This document shows positions 16,449-22,392 of a DNA stretch of 22,392 nucleotides, one piece after another (positions within the stretch are counted from its first letter, which is position 1; every line of letters begins with the position of its first letter). The notes under the pieces were generated by a model. It was given only the letters and a program-made list of their open reading frames with translations. It ran no database searches and was not told where the DNA came from. The translations under genes were made by a program, and so were the position numbers. Source of the DNA: Cycloclasticus sp. (lineage in GTDB: Bacteria; Pseudomonadota; Gammaproteobacteria; Methylococcales; Cycloclasticaceae); the NCBI GenBank assembly GCA_019090295.1, contig JAHRWG010000130.1, forward strand, positions 1-22,392, given 5' to 3'.

Positions 16449-16479
16449 TTGCCCCATAGTTTTTATTAAACACTATATC
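16449..16479 (+). promoter_or_regulatory. Candidate nrdAB promoter
   Basis: TTGCCC (16449-16454) could pair with TATATC (16474-16479, 19-base spacer) or ACTATA (16472-16477, 17-base spacer). Each box is at best a 4/6 match. A start just after it would begin the transcript near the riboswitch core. The putative -10 overlaps the NrdR-like palindrome, a sensible repressor position. Weak evidence on its own. Confidence 0.3.
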
Positions 16480-16600
16480 TAGTAGATGAGGGGAATCTGG
16501 TTAAAATCCAGAACTGTCGCGCAACGGTGCTGTGAATCATGTATTCACTCAGTCCGATACCCTCTTAATATTTTACCAAACCTCGCGTCAAAGGTTGTGT
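16464..16600 (+). ncRNA. Cobalamin riboswitch in the nrdA leader
   Basis: The conserved B12-riboswitch core is plain: GGGGAATCTGG, a stem with CCAGAACTG, then TCGCGCAACGGT (the B12-box region), a small perfect hairpin GTGAAT-CATGT-ATTCAC, and CAGTCCGATACCC. GAGGG and CCCTC (16488-16492 and 16560-16564) can close the core, and TATTAA/TTAATA (16464-16469 and 16565-16570) could extend it, though P1 is uncertain. It lies in the leader of nrdA, which encodes a B12-independent reductase, so B12 binding should lower expression. Cobalamin riboswitches on class Ia nrd operons are known, for example in Streptomyces. Exact ends are approximate. Confidence 0.88.
16470..16485. promoter_or_regulatory. NrdR-box-like palindrome
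   Basis: ACACTATATCTAGTAG agrees with the NrdR box consensus acaCwAtATaTwGtgt at 13 of 16 positions. NrdR is the zinc-finger/ATP-cone repressor of bacterial ribonucleotide reductase operons, and its sites come in pairs about three helical turns apart. A weaker half site, ACACTATCTTGCCCCA, lies at 16441-16456, 29 bases upstream start to start, slightly short of the usual 31-32. Confidence 0.5.
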
Positions 16601-16662
16601 AAGTGATTTGATACGCCTGTATCCATTCATTATCACCATAATTGCCTCGAGGTTTAGAAACC
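16578..16662 (+). promoter_or_regulatory. Possible riboswitch expression platform
   Basis: AAACCTCG (16578-16585) is the perfect complement of CGAGGTTT (16648-16655). The same GGTTT could instead pair with AAACC at 16658-16662 next to the ribosome-binding site (AGGG at 16670-16673). Competing pairings just before the start codon suggest translational control. There is no T-run that would make a transcription terminator. Confidence 0.35.
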
Positions 16663-16679
16663 ACCTAAAAGGGAAAATT

Positions 16680-19460
16680 ATGGATTTTGTAAGCTCTAAG
16701 ACCTCACCCAATCACAGCACGACCATGATCATTCGCCGAAATGGTCAAACCACCCAATTCGATAGCCATAAAATCTTTATCGCCATCAGCAAGGCTTTTT
16801 TAGCTGTGGAAGGTGAGCATCCTCAGCAGTCCAGCCATATTCATGACGCGGCTTCTCAGCTAACCGAGCAAGTTAAGCAAGCAGCACTTAGAAATTTACC
16901 ACAAAATGGCACACTCCATATTGAGCAAATCCAAGACCAAGTTGAATTAGCGCTAATGCGATCTGATCAATACAAAGTCGCTCGTGCCTACGTCCTTTAT
17001 CGTGAACAGCGTTCAAAAGAGCGCACCGAGGGTCGTCATAAAAACCAATCTCCACCTCTGCTACAAATACAATCAACTGATGGCAGCTTAACCCCTTACG
17101 ATGAGTCGGCATTAATTAAGTTACTAGAACAGTGTGCAAAAGGACTTGAGGATATTTCTGTCAATAAAGTCCTTGCTGCCATCCAGAATAATATTTTTGA
17201 TGGCATGTCGCAGCAAGCTTTTGAGCAAGCTATTGTAATGGGTGCTAGAGGTTTAATTGATCAAGAACCCGATTACAGCCCCTTTTCTGCTCGCTTACTT
17301 TTAAATAACGCAGCAACAGAAGCACTTAATTTTACCCAGAATCATGGCGTGTCAATTATGCCATTTGAGATGGCCGATCTGTATCCTGAATATTTTGTTA
17401 GTTACATCAAGAAAGCCATTGAACTGGACTTGCTAGATAAAGAACTTGGCGAATTTGACCTACAAAAACTAGCCGACGCATTACACCCAGAACGAGACTT
17501 CAATTTTAGTTACCTTGGCCTACAGACCTTATACGATCGTTACTTTATTCATAAAAGTGATATTCGTTTTGAATTACCACAAGCCTTTTTTATGCGCGTA
17601 GCAATGGGGCTAGCAATAAACGAAAGCGAGCGAGAAGGTAAAGCTATCGAATTCTACAAACTTCTTTCGTCATTTGACTTTATGAGTTCCACCCCAACCT
17701 TATTTAACGCTGGTACTCCAAGGCCGCAACTATCAAGCTGTTATTTAAGCACCATTAGTGATGATTTAGGTGACATTTACTCATCACTCAAGGATAACGC
17801 CTTACTATCAAAATATGCGGGTGGTTTGGGGAATGATTGGACACCCGTAAGGGGGCTAGGGGCTGAAATTAAAGGCACTAACGGTAAATCGCAAGGGGTT
17901 ATTCCCTTCCTGAAGGTGGCAAATGATACCGCCGTGGCAGTCAATCAAGGCGGTAAGCGCAAAGGGGCTGTTTGCGCTTACCTAGAAACTTGGCATATTG
18001 ATATTGAGCATTTCTTAGAGTTGCGCAAAAATACAGGAGATGAGCGCCGCCGTACCCATGATATGAATACCGCTAATTGGATACCTGACTTATTTATGCA
18101 GCGTGTCGTTGAAGAAGGCGAATGGACTCTCTTTTCACCGGAGGAAGTGCCTCATTTACATGAGTTAATAGGCGTAGAGTTTGAAGCGGCTTACCAGCTA
18201 TGTGAAGAAAAAGCGCTACAAGGGCACATAAGATTATATAAAACGGTCCAAGCTGTTGAGCTATGGCGAAAAATGCTTGGCATGCTGTTTGAAAGTGGCC
18301 ACCCATGGATTACCTTCAAAGACCCCTGCAACATACGCTACACCAATCAACATATGGGCATAGTACATAGTTCAAACTTATGCACAGAAATAACGCTGCA
18401 CACCAATGAGCAAGAAATAGCAGTTTGTAACCTTGGCTCCATCAACCTTCCTGCACACATTAAGGATGGCCAACTAGACAAAGAACGTTTAGAAAAAACG
18501 ATTATGGTTGCCATGAGAATGCTTGATAACGTTATTGACGACAACTTCTACAGCGTCCCTCAGGCACGCAATTCCAATTTAAAACACCGTCCAGTAGGGC
18601 TCGGCATTATGGGCTTTCATGATGCTTTGCAGCAATTAAAGATCGTTTACGCGAGTGAGCAAGCCGTTGAGTTCGCAGATCTCTCAATGGAATTAATTAG
18701 CTACTTTGCAATTAAGGCCTCGTCAATATTGGCTGAAGAGCGTGGCCCTTACCCAACTTTTCAAGGCTCTTTATGGAGCCAAGGCATTTTGCCAATTGAT
18801 TCACTAAAACTATTAGCTGACAGTCGTGGGCAATATTTTAACGTTGACCAACGTCAAACGCTCAATTGGGATAAGTTGCGCCAACAAATTCTTCAAACGG
18901 GCATGCGTAACAGTAACTGTTTAGCAATTGCACCAACCGCTACTATTTCTAACATATGCGGCATTTCCCAATCTATCGAGCCGACTTATCAAAACATGTA
19001 CGTTAAATCGAACTTATCCGGTGAATTTATCGTTATGAATGAACACCTAGTTCGCGACTTGAAAAAAATTGATTTGTGGGATGAGGTCATGATTAATGAC
19101 CTTAAGTATTATGAAGGCTCTATTCAACAAATAAGCCGCATACCGGAAGAATTAAAGAATATTTATGCCACTGCCTTTGAAATTGATTCTCGATGGTTAG
19201 TAGAGGCTGGTAGCCGTCGCCAAAAGTGGCTAGACCAATCACAAAGTTTAAATTTATACATGGCTGAAACCTCAGGGGAAAAACTTGATAGCTTGTATAA
19301 ACTGGCATGGGCTCGAGGCCTAAAGTGTACTTACTATTTGCGTTCTTTGGGCGCGACCCATATAGAAAAACCGCTTTCTCAAGTCACTCATGAGTCACCA
19401 GCGTTTAATGATGCTAGTGTTTGCTCAATTATTGACCCCGATTGTGATGCTTGCCAATAA
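16680..19460 (+). CDS. nrdA: Class Ia ribonucleotide reductase, alpha subunit
   Basis: Large catalytic subunit that reduces ribonucleoside diphosphates to deoxy forms, working with NrdB. The frame is open from a TTG at 16608, but ATG 16680 is preferred: AAAAGGG precedes it and 16608 lies in the riboswitch leader. That gives 926 residues, longer than E. coli NrdA (761) because there are two N-terminal ATP-cone regions: a clear one (about 17-115, MIIRRNGQTTQFDSHKI) and a second, divergent one (about 125-215), as in Pseudomonas NrdA. The redox pair is Cys354 (LSSCYL) and Cys583 (VCNLGSINL), the thiyl radical site Cys568 (SSNLCTEI), and the C-terminal shuttle pair Cys922/Cys925 in DCDACQ. nrdB follows after 31 bases. 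Allosteric activity control through the first cone is expected. Confidence 0.97.
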   Translation: MDFVSSKTSPNHSTTMIIRRNGQTTQFDSHKIFIAISKAFLAVEGEHPQQSSHIHDAASQLTEQVKQAALRNLPQNGTLHIEQIQDQVELALMRSDQYKVARAYVLYREQRSKERTEGRHKNQSPPLLQIQSTDGSLTPYDESALIKLLEQCAKGLEDISVNKVLAAIQNNIFDGMSQQAFEQAIVMGARGLIDQEPDYSPFSARLLLNNAATEALNFTQNHGVSIMPFEMADLYPEYFVSYIKKAIELDLLDKELGEFDLQKLADALHPERDFNFSYLGLQTLYDRYFIHKSDIRFELPQAFFMRVAMGLAINESEREGKAIEFYKLLSSFDFMSSTPTLFNAGTPRPQLSSCYLSTISDDLGDIYSSLKDNALLSKYAGGLGNDWTPVRGLGAEIKGTNGKSQGVIPFLKVANDTAVAVNQGGKRKGAVCAYLETWHIDIEHFLELRKNTGDERRRTHDMNTANWIPDLFMQRVVEEGEWTLFSPEEVPHLHELIGVEFEAAYQLCEEKALQGHIRLYKTVQAVELWRKMLGMLFESGHPWITFKDPCNIRYTNQHMGIVHSSNLCTEITLHTNEQEIAVCNLGSINLPAHIKDGQLDKERLEKTIMVAMRMLDNVIDDNFYSVPQARNSNLKHRPVGLGIMGFHDALQQLKIVYASEQAVEFADLSMELISYFAIKASSILAEERGPYPTFQGSLWSQGILPIDSLKLLADSRGQYFNVDQRQTLNWDKLRQQILQTGMRNSNCLAIAPTATISNICGISQSIEPTYQNMYVKSNLSGEFIVMNEHLVRDLKKIDLWDEVMINDLKYYEGSIQQISRIPEELKNIYATAFEIDSRWLVEAGSRRQKWLDQSQSLNLYMAETSGEKLDSLYKLAWARGLKCTYYLRSLGATHIEKPLSQVTHESPAFNDASVCSIIDPDCDACQ

Positions 19461-19491
19461 ACACCCTTTATTAACTCACTCAGGAGCTCAC

Positions 19492-20592
19492 ATGCTAAAT
19501 TGGGACACCCCATTTTCAAATCAAGAAACACCCTCTGCCGAGAGTAAAAAACCTATTACCGGCACTTCTCGGCCACAAGGTAACACTGTAAAACCTATTA
19601 ACCCAGAGGATAAACGTGTGGTTAATGGCCGGGCTGATATTAATCAACTCGCGCCATTTAAGTACCAATGGGCCTGGAACTATTTTCTAAATGCTAATAA
19701 AAACCATTGGACACCATTGGATATCAATATGACCCAAGATATTCATGATTACCAGCATAATTTAACCTTAGAGGAACGCCATGTTTATGACAATGTTTTA
19801 GCCTACTTAACAACATCTGATATCCTTGCTATGCGCAATATTGGTTTAGCTGTGATGGAGAAAATGAGTGCTCCTGAATTACAAATTTATCAAGCACGGC
19901 AGGTTTATGAAGAAGCTATACACACTTGGACCTACCAACACTGCATCGAAACCATTGGTCTCGATCAATCTGAAATATACAACCGTTACCGCGTCATCCC
20001 ACAAATTAACCGGAAAATTCAATTATCCAGTGATCGATTAGGTTCAATTATGCACTCCAATATTGACCTGTCGGATCGAGATCAATTAGAAAACTTCATT
20101 ATGTCTTATTTCTTTTTTGCAGCCATTTTTGAAGGGACTTGGTTTTATAACGGCTTTAGCCCCATTTTTGCTCTACAACGACGTGGCCTTATGAAAGGAA
20201 CCGCCGAGCAGCTACAATATATTATGCGTGATGAGGTCATGCATTGCTCCTTTGGAATAAGGGTCATTAAGCAAATCATGCTCGAAGAAAGCATAACTAT
20301 AGACCCAAAGGCCGCACTTAAGATGTGGGAGGAAGCTGAGGCCGCTGAAAATGGTTATGCCGAATATTTATTTGAAAACCCAATATTAGGGTATAACAAA
20401 ACGGACCATATGGAGCAGTTTCGTTTTATCGCTAATAGACGTTCACGTTCGTTAGACCTCCCAGAACCTTTTCCCGGCGCAAAAAATGCACTGACATGGC
20501 TAGACGAACAAGCTAACCTGAGAAAGGAAAAAAATTTTTTTGAAACCCGCGTCACCGAATACCAAACTGGCGGTGCACTTAGTTGGTCTTAA
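19492..20592 (+). CDS. nrdB: Class Ia ribonucleotide reductase, beta subunit
   Basis: Small subunit that carries the di-iron centre and tyrosyl radical passed to NrdA. An ATG at 19390 lies within nrdA in another frame and would add an implausible N-terminus, so ATG 19492 with AGGAG (19482-19486) is chosen, giving 366 residues. Iron ligands and the radical Tyr are in place: SDILAMRN (first Asp), EEAIHTWTYQH with Glu141, His144 and Tyr148 at the spacing of E. coli Glu115/His118/Tyr122, EGTWFYNGF, and RDEVMHCSF with Glu and His. The presence of the Tyr makes it class Ia rather than the Tyr-less Ic type. The subunit is cotranscribed with nrdA and so falls under the same B12 riboswitch and NrdR-like site. 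Confidence 0.97.
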   Translation: MLNWDTPFSNQETPSAESKKPITGTSRPQGNTVKPINPEDKRVVNGRADINQLAPFKYQWAWNYFLNANKNHWTPLDINMTQDIHDYQHNLTLEERHVYDNVLAYLTTSDILAMRNIGLAVMEKMSAPELQIYQARQVYEEAIHTWTYQHCIETIGLDQSEIYNRYRVIPQINRKIQLSSDRLGSIMHSNIDLSDRDQLENFIMSYFFFAAIFEGTWFYNGFSPIFALQRRGLMKGTAEQLQYIMRDEVMHCSFGIRVIKQIMLEESITIDPKAALKMWEEAEAAENGYAEYLFENPILGYNKTDHMEQFRFIANRRSRSLDLPEPFPGAKNALTWLDEQANLRKEKNFFETRVTEYQTGGALSWS

Positions 20593-20703
20593 TAGGCGTT
20601 ATCAGGCCACCAATTTGCTCTTCCTATAAGCTGTTTGTAGCGTACTTTGACTTAGTCGAGTAAAATAGCTCGTTTACTTTCAACAAAATCAGCAGGTACG
20701 TTC

Positions 20704-21810
20704 ATGAAAAATTATAAAATTGCCGTTATGTCCGGTGACGGTATTGGGCCAGAAATTATGCAAGAGGCCGTTAAAGTCCTTAAGCTCGTTGAAGAGCGTA
20801 ACGATGTTAGCTTTGAGTTAATGCCAGCCCTTTTTGGTGCCTGTGCGTATTTTGAGACAGGTGATGCTTTTCCTCAGGAAACCAAAGATATTTGCGACCA
20901 AGCCGATGCCATTATTAAAGGCCCTATTGGCTTAAGTCATGAAGAGTCAAAACAGATTCCTATCGACAAGCAGCCAGAACGTGGTGCCTTGTTGCCGATG
21001 CGTAAACGCTATAACACTTACGCAAATTACCGCCCAGTCTCCCTACCTAAGGGCTTAGCACACTTTTCTCCGCTGAAACCTGAGATTATTGGTGATGGCA
21101 TTGATTTAATTATGATTCGTGAGCTCGTTGGCGGTTTGTATTTCGGCGAAAAAGAAGTGGGTGTTAATGAGCAAGGTTTACGTTACGTTAAAGAAACATT
21201 GGAATACGACGAAGCGCAAATTCGCCAAATTATGCATCATGCATTTAAATTAGCCAGTGGCCGCAAAAAAGTTCTGCACAACATCCACAAAAGCAACGTA
21301 TTAAAGTCATCCGTACTTTGGAATGAGGTAATGGAAGAAGTCGCAACCGAATACCCAGATGTTAAAGTCATCAATATTCTTGTTGATGCGGTAGCAACCT
21401 TACTTTGCCTGAATCCAACACAGTTCAATGTGATGGTGATGGAAAATATGTTTGGCGATATTCTTAGCGACCAAGGCGGCGGTATTCTTGGCTCATTAGG
21501 CCTTATGCCTTCAGCTTGTCTAGGTGATGAAAAAGCCTATTACGAGCCATCACACGGTTCAGCGCCCGATATTGCCGGCAAAAATATTGCCAACCCATAT
21601 TCTATGATTGGTTCTGTGGCAATGATGCTTGAGTATAGCTTTGGTATGGCGGATGAAGCAAAAAATGTTTGGGCAGCGATGCAAGGTGTATTTTCAGATG
21701 GCTATTCAACCGCTGATTTATCTAAACCTGGTAGCGGCGTTAAGATGATTAGCACCACTGAGTTTGGTGATAAAGTTGTTGAGAAACTAAAGGCCATGCC
21801 TACGGTTTAA
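20704..21810 (+). CDS. leuB: 3-isopropylmalate dehydrogenase-type enzyme
   Basis: NAD-dependent beta-decarboxylating dehydrogenase of 368 residues, most likely acting in leucine synthesis. It has the GDGIGPEIM start, PERGALLPMRK (the Glu-Leu-Leu segment that recognises the isopropyl group is the same as in E. coli LeuB), RELVGGLYFGEK with the catalytic Tyr, MFGDILSD with metal-binding Asp, and HGSAPDIAGKNIANP for NAD binding. Several places differ from standard LeuB: GPIGLSHEES replaces GSVGGPKW, NYRP replaces NLRP, HKSNVL replaces DKANVL (Lys, Asn and Val kept), and VDAVATLL replaces IDNATMQL. It is a divergent LeuB or a sister enzyme. The converging LeuA-type gene favours leucine or a related chain-elongation step. 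Confidence 0.75.
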   Translation: MKNYKIAVMSGDGIGPEIMQEAVKVLKLVEERNDVSFELMPALFGACAYFETGDAFPQETKDICDQADAIIKGPIGLSHEESKQIPIDKQPERGALLPMRKRYNTYANYRPVSLPKGLAHFSPLKPEIIGDGIDLIMIRELVGGLYFGEKEVGVNEQGLRYVKETLEYDEAQIRQIMHHAFKLASGRKKVLHNIHKSNVLKSSVLWNEVMEEVATEYPDVKVINILVDAVATLLCLNPTQFNVMVMENMFGDILSDQGGGILGSLGLMPSACLGDEKAYYEPSHGSAPDIAGKNIANPYSMIGSVAMMLEYSFGMADEAKNVWAAMQGVFSDGYSTADLSKPGSGVKMISTTEFGDKVVEKLKAMPTV

Positions 21811-21838
21811 CGTTTCAGCCCAGCTGTCTCAACCATTA

Positions 21839-21877
21839 AAACTAAAAAGCCTTACATAAAGTAAGGCTTTTTAGTTT
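21839..21877. terminator. Bidirectional intrinsic terminator
   Basis: A 17-bp perfect stem (AAACTAAAAAGCCTTAC side against GTAAGGCTTTTTAGTTT) with an ATAAA loop. A-rich and T-rich arms flank a GC core, so it can end transcription from both the leuB side and the converging leuA side. It starts 28 bases after the leuB stop and ends 15 bases before the leuA stop. Confidence 0.9.
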
Positions 21878-21892
21878 CTAATCATGCAAATG

Positions 21893-22392
21893 TTACGCTT
21901 TTTCGTGCAGCTGAATATTAATCATCCTTAGTGCCGCTAGGATAGATGCGAAAACTTGGTTTGAATGTACACCTCGGGTTTTACGCATTTTTCTTTCACC
22001 TGCCCACGTAATCACACATTCTGTTAACGCGCTGGTATGCCCACCCTTGGGAATTCTTACTTCATAATCTTCAAGATCGGGTAACACTGCATCGTAGTCT
22101 ATTAGTACCTTATTGATGGCATCAATAAATGCGTCGAAGCCACCATTACCAGTTCCGGTAGACTCATGCTGATGACCTTTAATATTAACGCTAATATTAG
22201 CCATGGACGAATGGTCGAACCGGCTGGTTACTGAACAGTCGAGCAACCGAATATGTTTATAGTTTTCGCTTTCTAACACGTCCGCAATAATAAAGGGCAA
22301 GTCTTCGGTGGTGATAGTTTGTTTAGAGTCGCCCAACCGAACAATACGCTCAAGCACCTTTTTTTGGTTTTCTTGAGAGAGGGTAATACCTA
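21893..22392 (-). CDS. 2-isopropylmalate synthase-type protein, C-terminal part
   Basis: The 3' end of a LeuA-family gene that runs off the right edge; the frame stays open from the stop at 21893 to 22392, so the GTG at 22357 is not a true start. About 165 residues are visible, covering the C-terminal LeuA regulatory (dimer) domain: ITTEDLPFIIADVL, LDCSVTSRFD, ANISVNIKG, then the glycine-rich HESTGTGNGGFDAFIDAINK that corresponds to the G-x-G-x-x-DA loop binding the feedback inhibitor, and a final helix. The catalytic HMGL-like barrel is outside the window. It could be isopropylmalate synthase or citramalate synthase, which share this domain. Convergent with the leuB-type gene across a shared terminator. 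Confidence 0.8.
   Translation of the reverse strand, partial: GITLSQENQKKVLERIVRLGDSKQTITTEDLPFIIADVLESENYKHIRLLDCSVTSRFDHSSMANISVNIKGHQHESTGTGNGGFDAFIDAINKVLIDYDAVLPDLEDYEVRIPKGGHTSALTECVITWAGERKMRKTRGVHSNQVFASILAALRMINIQLHEKA

Noticed and set aside
16608..16679. TTG at 16608 as the nrdA start
   Set aside because: It lies in the riboswitch leader, has no ribosome-binding site, and would add residues not found in NrdA. ATG 16680 follows AAAAGGG.
19390..19491. ATG at 19390 as the nrdB start
   Set aside because: It overlaps the end of nrdA in another frame and adds a hydrophobic stretch alien to NrdB. ATG 19492 has AGGAG upstream.
1..22392. CRISPR arrays, transposase genes or insertion sequences
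   Set aside because: I found no regularly spaced repeats, transposase-like proteins or terminal inverted repeats; the only mobile traces are the tRNA-linked repeats.

Overview
The window looks like the chromosome of an AT-rich, probably marine gammaproteobacterium. Support: MetE and MetR resemble the enterobacterial proteins closely, ychF stands directly upstream of a tRNA-Met(CAT) gene, and a DUF1302/DUF1329 outer-membrane pair, a small PHA phasin and a fused ornithine-lipid acyltransferase are present. I cannot name the genus; a Cycloclasticus/Methylophaga-like organism is only a guess.

Region 1 (1-8161, + strand) holds the 3' end of a DUF1302 outer-membrane protein, a DUF1329 exported protein, a PhnD-like periplasmic-binding lipoprotein, a Cache/PAS hybrid histidine kinase and a REC-EAL response regulator. 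The lipoprotein and kinase are one base apart and the lipobox Cys is followed by Asp, so the binding protein probably stays in the inner membrane as the ligand-sensing partner of the kinase. The regulator would turn the signal into c-di-GMP breakdown.

Region 2 (about 8287-11856) is the accessory part. A 45-bp copy of the 3' half of tRNA-Met lies at 8287-8331, the intact tRNA-Met (minus strand) lies at 11780-11856, and a decayed third copy lies between them near 9109-9290. Sequence on both sides of the middle copy matches the outer copies at conserved spacing. This is the pattern expected of two tandem integrative elements that used one tRNA attachment site and have lost their integrase. Unit 1 carries an AT-rich orphan gene with six cysteines. 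Unit 2 carries the phasin and the olsF-like gene, and a short peptide remnant lies next to the tRNA.

Region 3 (11944-20592) is core metabolism with a B12 theme. It contains ychF and metE (minus strand), divergent metR, and then a cobalamin riboswitch with an NrdR-box-like palindrome in front of nrdA-nrdB. MetE and class Ia ribonucleotide reductase are both B12-independent members of pairs that have B12-dependent alternatives, so the locus reads as a backup set for growth without cobalamin.

Region 4 (20704-22392) is leucine synthesis. A leuB-type dehydrogenase converges on the C-terminal (regulatory) end of a LeuA-type synthase that runs off the right edge. A perfect two-way terminator separates them.
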